Shown: positions 13,088-24,200 of the stretch, piece after piece | Layout of the letters: every line of letters starts with the position of its first letter | Position numbering within the stretch: position 1 is the stretch's first letter | Translations under genes and position numbers: made by a program | DNA from: Limnoperna fortunei | Lineage: Eukaryota; Mollusca; Bivalvia; Mytilida; Modiolidae | NCBI GenBank assembly: GCA_944474755.1 | Contig: OX104115.1 | Location: 73,260,993-73,324,992, forward strand | DNA length: 64,000 bases | Direction: 5' to 3' | The notes under the pieces: generated by a model | Told to the model about the DNA's origin: nothing | Databases searched by the model: none | The model's input: only the letters and a program-made list of their open reading frames with translations

Positions 13088-13205
13088 CAGATCGACATCT
13101 TCTGTGTGTCCAAGAACTGAATAACCCACAACACAAAGCCTGAACGGTAAAGGCATGGTGTTTCACTTTAACTGGTCTGGTGCAGATTACAAATTCAGAA
13201 GACAT
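13088..13205 (-). pseudogene. Possible first exon of a MULE-type protein
   Basis: Starts MSSEFVICTRPVKVKHH, contains ALCCG and SSWTHRRC, and stops at a good donor (CTG|GTAAGCC at 13087). The C...W-x-H-x2-C spacing recalls the zinc-binding segment that precedes MULE transposase domains in invertebrate elements. The usual C-x2-C looks degraded here. No downstream transposase exon was found within the element, so if genuine it is a deletion remnant. Weak assignment. Confidence 0.3.
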
Positions 13206-14164
13206 GATGACGAATAAAGTGAATTTTAGAACTACACATTTTATTTTATGATTTTTTTTTTTAATGATTAAATTTGATTGGTGTTCTATAACTGGTCTAT
13301 TATAAGACATTTTTTCCGACGCAGTCGGTATATTTTCGAATTGTGACCTTTGAACTAAAAGACGCTTACCCATGGGAACGTACTGTTATTGAAGACAAGC
13401 TTGAATTTTGATTGGACAAAAATAGTAAAAAATTCTGCGTTCGAACAATCTACTATAGTATACTCTAAAAAGCATCCCTATTTGCATTTCTCAATTATTG
13501 TTTTAGCAGTCTTTTGTAATAAAACAATTGGTAGTCGTAATTAAACTTTAGCGAATGATTTTTATGCCAAAGAATGTCATTCAGAACTGATTAACAATAA
13601 TTACATGATAAAACCATAGGTAGTATAATTTTTGCGCATTTCGCCAGATATAGAATTATATTTGCTTTATTGACATTTTATCTGTAAACAATCCTCACGC
13701 CGGTGATGTATTTACACCATGTTTTCTTGATTTGACCGCCTGACACACGCAATCTCTCCCTATCGTGAAATTATTGTCATACAAATGATCCTACATAACG
13801 GTAATTAGGTCATTGGTAATTGTCAAAACGCCAACTGACAAGTATGAGACATCGTGGTTTGATAACACATTTTATTTACTACACACGCACTGCCCCTTAG
13901 AATTACGAGTAAAATTCATTGATGGCTCTGTTGCAATAATTTATTCTGACCTCAATTACCTATACGGTTTCTCTCCCTCCCCCATTTTTTGGAGCATTCT
14001 ACACATTAAAGATTTCAATTCACATTCAATTAGCATTCAATTGATATTTTGTGTTCATGTTAATTGACGTCTAATTATAATATTTAACTTAGAAGTTCCC
14101 ATTTAAAAGATAGTCAAATTAATAAAATAACCAACTGTAATGAATACATGTGAACGAATATTAA

Positions 14165-14240
14165 ATTTACTCGTACGTCCTGAATACAGCTGAAATATTG
14201 CTTGCTGGACGTTAAACATCAATCAATCAATCAATCGATG
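14165..14240 (+). mobile_element. SINE family B 3' end fragment with (ATCA)n tail
   Basis: Contains CCTGAATACAGCTGAAATATT, GCTGGACGTTAAACATC and a tail of ATCA repeats. The same 3' end occurs at 20050-20125, 29246-29304, 32450-32515 and, inverted, 51345-51390. This tail type is common in molluscan SINEs. Confidence 0.7.
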
Positions 14241-16545
14241 CATGTAAGTACATATTTGCTAATGAAATTAAACAAAAATAGGTGCTGTTTTGAAATTTTA
14301 AAATGTTAACTAACTTGTTTTCGAGTGAATATTTACGATACATCGCACAAAAAAGGTACAATTCCGACATATACATAGAAAGTTTGGTATGTTTGTTTAT
14401 TTACCATTGTGGTCTTCAACTTCTGAAATAGTTTTTCATTGGGGATATTTTATGATGTTTATTAGCTCTATGATTTTTAAAACCATTAATGCCTATCTTC
14501 TTTCTTTGCGTCCGTCGTCATTCGCGTGCAGACAGGAAAGTCTCTTTTTGATAATACCCTATTGTTTAATAACATGTTTAAAAAATCCATGATTAATACA
14601 TCAATTTAGGAACCTTCTTATATTATAGCCTTATTTTGATTGGATTATACAGTTCGCAGCACGTTAATTATCCCCCCCCCCACCCACACACACACACATT
14701 AATGAAAGAAAAACGTTAATGTTTCCTGTCTCTTTCGTTCGTTTGATATTTTTTTTAAAGTTTTTTTTCTTATTCTTGTTTGTTTAGTTTCCGTTCTACT
14801 TTACGTACCTCTCTAGGAGTTAAATGCGTCGACTATCTTTTTTAAAGATAGTACTTGTTTACCCCTACCTCCCGAGCCGAAGTCACAGTCATGTGTGTCC
14901 TTGATATTGTGGGCAGTGAGTACAAAATGTAATTGCAAATATTGTAAAATATACAAATTCATGGTTTAAGAGTAAATGTTCGGATAAACATTTAACTGCT
15001 TGATGTTTGTATAATGACATTCAAAGGCAATCAATTGCATTTATAGCTCCTTGAATTTTTAATTCAAACTAAAACCTTATTCTTTCAAAAGATGAAAAAG
15101 TAATCATTATATGCCCAAGCTGCTAATGAAACTAATAAGATAAATTATTATACTATACATTTTTTATATTTAAAAAAAATGCACAATTCTCAAATTATTT
15201 TTAATAATATTTGTCATTATCTTATATATAAATATGTATATTAAAATACAAATTTGAACAAATAATAATTTGTTTTGTATTGTGAGGTTCTTAAATTTCA
15301 ATAACTCATTATTAATTGTTATACAAAACAAAAAATTGTTCTAAAATATACTTTTTAAAAAGTGTTGGGACCAATTTTAAAAGTGTTGGGACCAATTGTC
15401 CAAAAGTGGGACCAATTGGCAAAGACTTGAGACGAATTGGCTGGGACCAATTGTCCAAAAGTGGGACCAATTGGCAAAGACTTGAGACGAATTGGCTGGG
15501 ACCAATTTGCATGTGGGACCAATTGACCAGACACCCTGGAATCTTCTACATCCATCTCAGTTTACTGCCAGCAGTTGTATTAAAACGTATCAAAAACGTA
15601 CAAAGTGTAAAAAAGAAGTAAAAAGATATTAAAAAACGAGTAAAATTATACGTGAATCGGCAAACAATTGCATAGCAACAACGTAAACAGGAAGTGTCTC
15701 ATCTCCGATCTGCGCGCGACACATACTAAGGGACGTAACACGAAAATGTAACCGTGAATTCGTGTATAGTTTGGAATAATTTAAAAGTATACCTTTCGTT
15801 TAAAAAATACAACAATCTTGATTTTTTAACATTTACATTTAATTTCAATCTGATACGATAATTTTCGAATGATTCGAGTGTTAGTTGCATATCCTCAGGG
15901 GAGTCTGCAAATAAAACTGCATCGTCGGCATACAAGAGGATAAAAATTTTAACATATATCTCTAGCTGTTTAAAATCTAAAATATTTAAAAGAGAAAGGG
16001 AGATACGTTTTCGCATTGTTTTACTCCAACTTTACAAGGAATAAAGTCTGTACGTTTTAAGCTTTGTTCAACGCAAGACTTCGTATTCTTGTAAAGTCCA
16101 AGTAAAACATTTAGACTTTTACCTGTAATGTCACTACGCACTAATTTTTCCCATTCGCCAGACAGTATCTGATGCCTTTTTGAAATCTATAAATGTCCAA
16201 TAAAGTTTTTTCCAGACTGAGTATATAAAGAAATCAAAGCATTTAACACACAAATATTATCTGTGGTTGAATAACTTTTTCGAAAACCCGCTTGTGAATT
16301 CGTAATTAAATCAACTTTATTAGCAAAATCATTTAATCGAATGTTTAAAATAAAAGTAAACAGTTTTCCTAAGTTCAACACAAGAGTGATTGTCCGATAA
16401 TTATCGGGATTGGAGGCATCACCTTTGTTTTTAAAAATGGGTCTAATAAAACCTATTATCCAGTCATTTGGGATAATACCAGTATCTTATATTTTGTAAG
16501 TTTTACGTATAATGGTTGCAAATGAGATATTGTACTTTTTATATA

Positions 16546-17253
16546 CTCACTCAAAAAAAACATAGCATCGGATCAATTTTTTCAAGTCATTGCGGACAAA
16601 TTTGTGCTGCAATTTTGGCGGAGGCAGTGTTATGATGTGGGTCGCTATCTCTTACGCCAGAAATACACAGCTGATACATATCCAAGGCAATCTTAACGCT
16701 GTTATGTATAGAGACGAAATTATACGGCCGCATTTTTTGCCCGCAACTGAAATTCAAAGAGAAATTTTTCAACACGACAACGCCCGACCACATGTACGTG
16801 TAACAGTAGATTCTTTAGAGCAACAGAATGTCAATGTGATCCGTTTGCCATTACGATCTCCTGATCTTAACCCAATTGAACATCTGTGGGATGAACTAGA
16901 TCGGCGCTTGCGCCAACGACAACCACCGCCGCAAAATCTGCAACAATAAGAGCAGGCACTTCAGTATCAGTGGCAAAGAATACCGCGTGTTCGTACTCAA
17001 CGTTTAATTGAATACATGCCAAGAAGAGTAAAGGCTTTGTTACAAGCAAATGGTGGGCACTGACATGTTGTACGAGATTTATTGAAAATATGCGACAAAA
17101 TGTAATATTTCATTGTAAAAAAACTGATGAACAATAAGTGTGCCAATTTTTACATTTCTATATCAATTATTTAAATGTATATTATAAATTGTTAAAATAA
17201 TATATGAACTAGAATCCCCATTTTTTGTATGTTGCGTTTCTTTTTTGAGTGTG
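16546..17253 (+). mobile_element. Tc1/mariner remnant inserted in LINE at TA
   Basis: Inverted ends CTCACTCAAAAAAAAC (left) and CACACTCAAAAAAGAAAC (right, reverse complement) are flanked by TATA/TA. Removing the element rejoins the LINE frame (KKACGIDNIANEYI + KSTISHLQP), which proves insertion. Only the 3' half of the transposase is present, so this is an internally deleted copy. Confidence 0.85.
16590..17063 (+). pseudogene. Tc1-like transposase, C-terminal half
   Basis: Reads GGGSVMMWVAISYA, then FQHDNARPHVRVTVDS and SPDLNPIEHLWDELDRRLRQR, the DDE_3 core of Tc1 transposases with the second Asp (QHDNARPH) and the Glu of the DD34E triad (NPIEHLW). The first catalytic Asp region is deleted. 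An in-frame TAA at 16947-16949 (CAA-to-TAA type) precedes a still-readable C-terminus ending ...VKALLQANGGH at 17063. Inactive. Confidence 0.85.
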
Positions 17254-18000
17254 TATATATTCGTTTGCTATGTTATCTATACCACAAGCTTTCTTGTTGT
17301 TTAATTCTTTCACTGCAAACTTAATTTCATCTTCGGTTATTTCTCCACTGAGAATACTATCAAATTCATTGTCATTGTTATATATTTGTGATAAATCTAG
17401 CTGTGCTTCATCTCCATTTTCTTCCGAGTTTTCATTTAATTTTTAAAATATTGATATAAATTATCCAAAAGTATATTATCTTCGTTCTTTTTTGTTTTAC
17501 AGTTAAACGATTAAGATTGTCCCAGAATTTTTTTGCGATTTGATGTTGAAGTCATTTTTAAATCGTTTTTTCACACTTCATTTGAAATTTCTTAAAATTT
17601 TCACTAATGATTACTTTATACGATTTACTTGCGGCTTTCAAAGCATTGCGATTTGTTTTTTGTTTGTTTTTAATTAAGCTGTATCTTTTTTTTTTTGCTT
17701 TATGAAATTTTTTTCTATTGGATTCACAATCCTTGTTACTAACAGGGTTTATTTCCTTGAGTCCTCTCGGTTTAAGCATTACTTTTTTACCAAATACATT
17801 TTGTGAGCAATTTTCAAAGTTGTTTGAAATAGTTTCTACTACGTTAATAATATTTCTTACTAAAGTAATAGAATCGTCAGTTTCTAATAAACTATAAAGA
17901 TCATTTAAGTATTTCTCGTTAATACACGTAATCACAGATTCGTCAAACCGGTTTTCCTGATTGACATTCCATCGTGTAGGGTGAATATCACCTTTAAGTC

Positions 18001-18418
18001 AATTTGTAATATCTGTGTTTACTCTAGCGTAAAGGCAAACATGTAACCTACTGTGAACGTCTGAAATGTTCACAGTATATATTTTAATGCTAATGATAAA
18101 TGTATTATAAAATGACATCTTACATGTATAGACAAACATTAAAATGTTATTGCATCAATTGGACGAGACTAGTCATATCTGTTGCAAAATAATGTGTGTG
18201 CAATGTCAATGTGAAATTCTTATATTACACCAAGCCCAAAGTAGACCGTAAGACTTGGTGGGAACCTCGCTTACCTTGTGGCTGTTCGTACGGTAATGTG
18301 TGCTCGACTTAAATCTTTATTGACTAAGCCTATCAGGTTTCCTGCATAAGGTCGATGATATTTAACTTTATTCCAACGGCACTTGAAAGCTGAAAAAGCG
18401 TTGTTTATTGTTGTTATC
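18001..18418. other. Non-coding stretch upstream of the LINE remnant
   Basis: AT-rich; nothing recognised. It may include the lost endonuclease part of the minus-strand LINE, too decayed to read. Confidence 0.3.
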
Positions 18419-18628
18419 AGTACTTTCAGCTATTATTCAGATATATCGTGGCGTCCCGTTTTTTTTGCAAGAGTTCCCGGAGAAAACACTGACCTTCGCA
18501 AGGAACACTTGCAATACTTGTCATTAGGATTGAAGTCCAAGGTACTCTACCTACAGTGAGGCTCGAATCCGCAACCTTAGTGTTGATAGACCAAGTGATC
18601 TAAGTAGATGACTATCCAGTCGCCCATC
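18419..18628 (-). mobile_element. SINE family A copy
   Basis: Diverged minus-strand copy. It retains the GCTGAAAGTA-like 3' part, the CGGGAACTC body and a tRNA-like head with GGATTCGAGCC and TGGGCGACTGG at about 18600-18628. Confidence 0.7.
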
Positions 18629-18989
18629 CAAAAAAGTGGTAAAATCTTACAAAAAGAAAAAAAACATGTAAGCGATTAAAAAGTGTATTTCCGAAATATG
18701 TTAGATTGCATTAAACATTGTGATATGTTTTTAGGTTTCAAATAATCTCATCTTGTAGTGATGGAGTAAAACTGGTTTGTCAAGCTAAAATACGGAGAAT
18801 GTCGCCGAACCAAGGTGTGTTACAGGTTTCAATAATTTGACCTTTATTGGTCAGTAATCATTATTTTGATCCTTTTGAATATATTTCTTATAAGGCTGAA
18901 AATAGCCAATACAAGAAGCAAAAAAAAACTTCAACCCAACTCTACATACTTTCCTCTATATTCAGCTATTCTATTTCCTGATGTTATTA

Positions 18990-19490
18990 CTGCCCCGCCA
19001 CTTTGTGGCATACGCCCTATAGTGACCAGTCTGACTGTCCGTGCGTTGGTCCGAAACTAATCGTGTCCGGGCTGTCACTTTTTATCTTTTGAGATAGGCT
19101 ATTGATTTTTGCACTGTGGTTAAATAATATCAAGGCGATGCGTCGCATACCGTGGTTGTTGTCCTTTGACCTTGAACTTTGATCTTAAGGTGACATTATT
19201 GCTTTCTGAATGACAAATTCATGTTAGCGCTGTAGCTTTTTTATCTTTTGAGGTAGGTTTTTGATATTTGGAATGTGGGTAGAAAATATTGAGGTGATAT
19301 GTTTAACCTTAATCTAACATTATTGCTTTTTGCATGACAAATTAATGTCCGTGCTGTACTTTTTTATCTTTTGAGGTAGGCTTTTGATAAATTGGAAAGA
19401 GGGTAGATAATACCAGGCAATGTGTCGCATACGATGGTTGATGACCTTTGACCTTGGCCCCAAGGTCGGCGGGGCCTACAGAGATGCCAT
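18990..19490. repeat. Dispersed repeat with three ~135-bp internal units
   Basis: The phrase TTTTTATCTTTTGAG(A/G)TAGG recurs at about 19078, 19238 and 19362, each followed by TTTTGATA, a GTGG(T)TAGATAATA-like block and GACAAATT(C/A)ATGT. Units also carry TGACCTTTGACCTTG-type direct repeats (about 19168 and 19447). The flanks CCCCGCCACTTTGTGG and GGCGGGGCC may be terminal. No coding seen. Confidence 0.65.
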
Positions 19491-19819
19491 CTCACTGATA
19501 TCTGGTTTTTAACTGTTGTCTTCTTGAAATAACATGAACGTTTTGCCTACTGTATGACAAACACTTAATCAATCAATCTTGACAACGGGGTATGCAAATA
19601 TGACATCGCATCCTTAGTTTGCGGTATGCCTCTTCGGACAATGGTGTTCGTTATGGTGTATAAATAAACTGTCAACATTATAGCGTTTCACTAAACCAAG
19701 TTGTCAATATGTGTACAAATAGTCCGTTTGTCATCGAGTTCTCATTACAGGTGCTACAATTGTGTTGAGTGTCCATGCATTCAATGTATCTTTCACAATT
19801 AGTTTCCTTAGATAAGCGA

Positions 19820-20130
19820 GACCCTCTCGTTGCTGGTTGTCGGGTCATAATATGGAAGCCTGGCCTGGAAGTTTGGAAGGCCGCGCTCTTTTCACGATAA
19901 AGACCCCTTTTGTAGATTTCGAAAAAGAGTAGGCTCATTGTAGCCGCTACGAAAGATTAAATTATCCGTGCCTATCCAATATTCCATACTTTGTCATCGG
20001 CAGTCAGAATTGTGTTCCCTATTTTTCGTTGATTTATTGTTTGTTAACATGTGCGTATCCTGAATATTGCTGAAATTCTACTCACTGGACGTAAAGCAAA
20101 CATCCAATCAATCAATTAATTAATGGATAA
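19820..20130 (+). mobile_element. SINE family B, nearly complete copy
   Basis: Plus-orientation module: CACGATAAAGACCCCTTTTG, TTTCGAAAAAGAGTAGGCTC, TTGTAGCCGCTACGAAAG, then CCTGAATATTGCTGAAAT, ACTGGACGTAAAGCAAACAT and an (ATCA)n tail ending near 20130. The same modules in the same order occur at 32155-32515 and, inverted, at 23806-24010 and 51345-51670. Confidence 0.7.
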
Positions 20131-20800
20131 TCATTGAATTTGTAATTTTATTTGCAGATAGTAGAAAAAAGATCAAGTCAACTTTGTTTTTGTATTTGTG
20201 TACTTGGCATTTCGTTAATTTGTACATATAGTGTGTTGTGTGTTGCTTTCAATTTTGATTCGTTTATTTATTTTGTTTGGTAGTTGGTATGTTAAGTAAT
20301 ACTTGATAAATAAATTAATTTATCTTTCGGTTTAAAGAACGTAAGAGTTTGCTATTATAATATATAGACGTTTACTTCAAATTTAAAGAGTTCACTGAAC
20401 ACACTGAATAACCATATTTGTTGCAAATTAGACACATTTGTTTTTAATTTAAATATAGATCAATAATCATTTGTTCCTTTTTATAAAAGTACTGATTGTA
20501 ATCACCAATAGTGTAAATTTACCTGAAGAAGTTTGACAACAATTTTTTGTTGTTTTAGTGTTTAAAACATAAAGATTCTGATCCGTTCATTGCAACGATA
20601 AAAATAGCATAAGCCGGTGAGAAAGCAAGATTCTTACGCCTTCTGTTTGTTAGTTATATATTTTCAGAATATACTATATCCATACTAAGATTAACACATG
20701 TTTATATTGTATTAGTCCTATATTTTGTTAGTTGAACTTTTTCTGTTCGTTGTAATGTTAAAGGGAATTTAATAGATGAACACGATTATTCTTGGTTTTT
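20131..20800. other. Non-coding stretch
   Basis: AT-rich sequence between two SINE copies, downstream of the membrane-protein gene. Nothing else recognised. Confidence 0.3.
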
Positions 20801-20804
20801 TCTT

Positions 20805-21017
20805 TGTTTTATTAGGGATTAACTCCACTTTCAGGAATTTTGCGACTATATCATAACGAACAGTTTTTAATTGTATTGGAAGCCCCGATCTTTCTTTAAG
20901 ATTGTAGTGGACCACAAACTGGCCACAGTTAGGCTTGAACCCGCGACCTCTGTGTTCTACGTCCACGTGATCCATAATAGATAACAAACTGTCTTAACCA
21001 ATAGGCCACCTAGATCA
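20805..21017 (-). mobile_element. SINE family A copy
   Basis: Minus-strand, diverged. Head GGTGGCCTATTGGTTAAGAC at about 20990-21012, B-box-like GGGTTCAAGCC at 20931-20942, body, then CTGAAAGTGGAGTTAA. It lies just beyond the 3' end of the membrane-protein gene. Confidence 0.75.
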
Positions 21018-21118
21018 CTTGCGCTTCATTTAAACACATTGAGAAGCATAGTAAATTTAATCAAAATTCATATAATACAGAAACATCTTTCAAAGGCACT
21101 TGTGACATTATTAAAATT

Positions 21119-21294
21119 CTACATTCTTTGCTTAGTTTTTAAATCACTTATTTTCTTCTGCGTCTTACGTATGAAACGTGATAAAATTACAACCACAATA
21201 ATCATCACTACCAGCAGTATTACAAAAAATATCATTAGCAGCAAAACCGATCCAGACCTCAAACAGTTCGTTTCTTGTATATGTGGCTTGATAC
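21119..21294 (-). CDS. Terminal transmembrane exon
   Basis: Reads IKPHIQETNCLRSG, then a ~21-residue hydrophobic helix (VLLLMIFFVILLVVMIIVVV), then SRFIRKTQKKISDLKTKQRM and TAG. Basic residues immediately after the helix put this end inside the cell (type I topology). An ATTAAA-type poly(A) signal lies at 21056-21061 on the minus strand (weak). Confidence 0.85.
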
Positions 21295-24200
21295 CTGAAA
21301 GTATAAATGACACAAATAGGTAACAACGATATATAAGATTACTTGCTATCCTATTTGATATTTAACTCAATACTCGTTATTTTTTACGCAGTACATTACC
21401 AGATTGTGTCTGCAAGTGTCTTGCTTTTACTACTTCCTGTTGTTTTAAATTAGTAGACGTTCCTCTGACAGTGTGGGAGGCAAAACCTTTGTTCAGAATG
21501 TTGCTATAAGGCGGATAGATGCCGTTGTATATAAACACTTTATTAAGACAACTTTATTCGCACATGTTTTGGCAGATTTAGAAAACAAAAAATTCGTAGT
21601 TTATATTACAATTTTAAATCAGCTAACATATGACGAAAACAGTAAATTAAGTATTAAACTCCGACAAATCATTTTGTTCGTTTTCTAAAACATTCACAAA
21701 TCACGGAGACACGCAGGACAAAAACCAAAAAATGAGTGACACGAACCCCGCTAATAACCATGCGTAATAAAACACCCCAATTGAAATGTTGCAGAAATTG
21801 GAAGTGATATTATTATATCTGTATTGGAATTTTGACAATTGCTGCTATTTAATTTTTGAATAAGTGTCACTATTGCATAATGTGGATTAAAACTGAAACA
21901 ATAACCAACTTTGAGTAAGCTAATGTCTCTACTATTATTACCAGGTATGGCCTGTTTGTTTCTGTGGGTAGTTTCTGGCGTCGTTATCGTCCGTATTTCA
22001 TTGATCGTTGTTTTTGTTTCTCTGCTTGTATTTATTCGGAGGTTATTGCTTGTTGTTTCAACAATCATTGTTGTTATGTTATCCTTTTCTGTAATTTTGA
22101 CAAGAAAGAGTTTGTTTGTTTAAAATGAAACATAAAACTAATTCCATAAACCTTTAACGCAATAACACCAACATGTTTTAATCGTTTTACATTTTGTAAG
22201 CCATTTGTTCGTCTTTGCATAATCCATGTCCGTGATACAAGTGAGTAATACACGTAATAATCTTCTGTAAACTATGTGTGTTAAATTTTCTTGCTGGTAG
22301 AAATTTAAGTGTAAACTAGTTTTGTCATTATTAGGTTGGTGAATTTTGCCATTACAATTTCTTCACACGAATTTCAATACATTTAACTGTTTATTTAGTC
22401 ATAGAATGAATAAAATGAAGGGACAATATCCGATGAGAACTGGCAAAAACACTGGCAATCCTTGTCGATTATGTTGAAGTCTATCACACTTTTCCCGAGG
22501 TTTCACTCAACTCACTTAACATTTTACATTTACCATTTATATGTACATTTTGCTTGGTACAGCGAGTACTGTTCAATACGTAAAAGTGTCAGGAGTTGAT
22601 TTTATTGGTTTACTTATTGCTAACATATATATTTTATGATTAAAAACCAAATGCATTTTTATTAAAAAAAACCAAAAAAAACTTTTAACAAAGCATTTTC
22701 CAACTAAAAGTTATTTTTGTTAAAGGTTACCAAACGACGAATTTGATTGTTGCGTCTTTAATGAGCTTCCAACAGTTGAAACTGTGGGCATCTCTTTTTC
22801 TCTTGTTAAATGCGCGATGTCTGTATTTGGTACCATCTTTGGGTCTGTGTGTGTTTCTCCATATGTAACTGCTGCTGTTGCATGGACATTGTTGCTTATA
22901 TCAAGTTTTGTTGAATTTGACGTAGAAACAAACTTTGAACTGTCCGTTTCTGTTGTAATTGATTCTGTTAATGATGTTGAAAGAGAGATCGTTGTGTTGT
23001 GACCTATGTTGTTAAAACAATATATTAAGACATGTGTGTGTTTACTTAAGTTCTAAATGTTTGCGGTGAAAATTCCTTTTGGTATTTAAGAGTTATAGTG
23101 TGTTGAAAACATGATTTCAATCTTTGTTATTAGTACATCTCAAAATACATTATCGGCAATTATAGATACACATATGCCAATAAGACCTTTCTAATTTGAT
23201 GTTCTGTTTTAGAAGAGTGTCCACCTTAACCCTGCACAAAAACTGCTAAATTGTCCGCCCGCATTCATTCTATTATCTTGTTAACAGTCTCCATCAATTC
23301 TACATAATAATATATTATATTTGACATGACAGGTGTATCATTATCGTTTGAACTGAAATATCACTACACAAGCTGTTGTCCAGACATTGTTACTGATATC
23401 ACGTTTTGTTGAATTCGTCGTAGAAAAAACTTAAAGCTTCATTTGCTGTTGTATTTGAGACTGATAATGATGGTGAATCGTTTGGTTGCCATAGGTTTTC
23501 CAGTTGAATGCGAGGTTCATTTGGTTATTAAAGAATATTAATTTGTATAATATTAAAGAGATTTTACTTGTCGTCAGTGCCACGCTTAATACTTTACAGA
23601 CAATGACAAATAAGATCAACAAATAAAGCATCGACCATAGAAGGTTTCCATTACATTTTAGCTTTATTCAGCACTATAATAAATTATTTAACAATAAATC
23701 AACGACGAAAGTAATTGGCCAACAAACACAAAGTTCTGACTGCCACTGGAATAATATGGAACATTTGGGTAGGAATAGAGTATTTAGCTTTTTGTTGCGG
23801 CTACAACCTATTTTTCGAAATCTGCAAAAGGGATTTTTATCGTGGAAACAACATGGCACTGTCTAAATAATTCGCCCACTACGGTCCGCGGCCAGGCTTT
23901 TCGTATTCTGACCTGAAACTCCCCAACGGCAGGTCCTTCTGCCACCTGGGGACGCACTATGCAGCTCTTCAGGTCTTTCACTAATAAAACTTCCAGTTTG
24001 ATCCCGAAAATCCATCTTCTTGGGTTCAATCAACAGCGTAAATAATTTCTTTTGAAGAAAGTATGTTATATTTACTTATCAGGTGCATATAGGAGAACGA
24101 TGACTTTCTTGGTTCTAGATACTTATACATGACAACAAATTATGTGGTTTAACTGACTTGTGCAAAATTAATATTCATTTTATCACACGACAAATGGTCT

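Larger units (their letters stand above)
11921..15535. mobile_element. Non-autonomous Mutator-like (MULE) element with 9-bp TSD
   Basis: The element starts GGATACAGGTCAATTGGTCCC, and the reverse complement of its right end starts GGTGTCTGGTCAATTGGTCCC: 18 of the first 22 bases agree. Both ends are flanked by CTGGAATCT (11912-11920 and 15536-15544). A 9-bp target duplication and GG termini fit the Mutator superfamily. Short iterated TTGGTCCCA-type subrepeats extend each end: about 11921-12030 as CAATTGGTCCC, and about 15362-15535 in opposite orientation with a ~70-bp unit duplicated. The interior is AT-rich with only one exon-like ORF (13088-13205). It interrupts exon 1 of the YqaJ gene. Confidence 0.85.
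6075..15555 (-). pseudogene. SAP-SWIM-YqaJ-PHD nuclease gene of an ISL2EU-like transposon, broken
   Basis: Six exons can be chained through canonical splice sites. Exon 1: 15545-15555 plus 11349-11920, starting MDVEDS and split by a transposon; it holds a SAP DNA-binding motif (VDSLKTYLEKRGLS) and the first SWIM half, CSCTAG. Exon 2: 10523-10710, LGQTCNHVAGLLF, completing the CxC...CxH SWIM zinc finger. Exon 3: 9950-10081. Exon 4: 8301-8529, with QSSSTLWHEARKARITVS. Exon 5: 7203-7312. Exon 6: up to 6832, the YqaJ exonuclease core with acidic/Lys residues in FLGASLDGLI and VLEIKCP and Gln in YYGQIQGLMAITG. It ends in a PHD-type C4HC3 finger (CPAC...CDTCNKWFHFKC...WYCSDC). All five introns keep phase. 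Frameshifts lie near 11450-11462, at an A6 run (6791-6796) and near 6360. The pairing with a THAP transposase is known for ISL2EU/IS4EU elements (from memory). Confidence 0.85.
15726..18000 (-). pseudogene. Non-LTR retrotransposon (LINE) ORF2 remnant, interrupted by Tc1
   Basis: Minus-strand pieces in order: an N-terminal linker (PTRWNVNQENRFDES..., 17558-17990), KKACGIDNIANEYIKS, SQAGFRKSYSTTDNI (16187-16381), and the catalytic RT motif YADDAVLFADS (15726-16016). The linker, the QAGFRK motif and YADD identify an APE-type LINE related to the plus-strand copies at 42.8-50.9 and 53.6-55.1 kb. The frame is repeatedly broken. The 3' portion stops abruptly at about 15725, beside the 5' flank of the YqaJ gene, so that is either a truncation or an insertion boundary. 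Confidence 0.8.

Noticed and set aside
15312..15621. Overlapping ORFs on both strands with SVGTN / IGPTFGQL repeats
   Set aside because: Translation of the GGGACCAATTG iterons in the transposon end, not protein.
22731..23003. Plus-strand ORF (22784-23002) as a gene
   Set aside because: It is the antisense of a spliced Ser/Thr-rich exon whose borders and phase fit the minus-strand gene.
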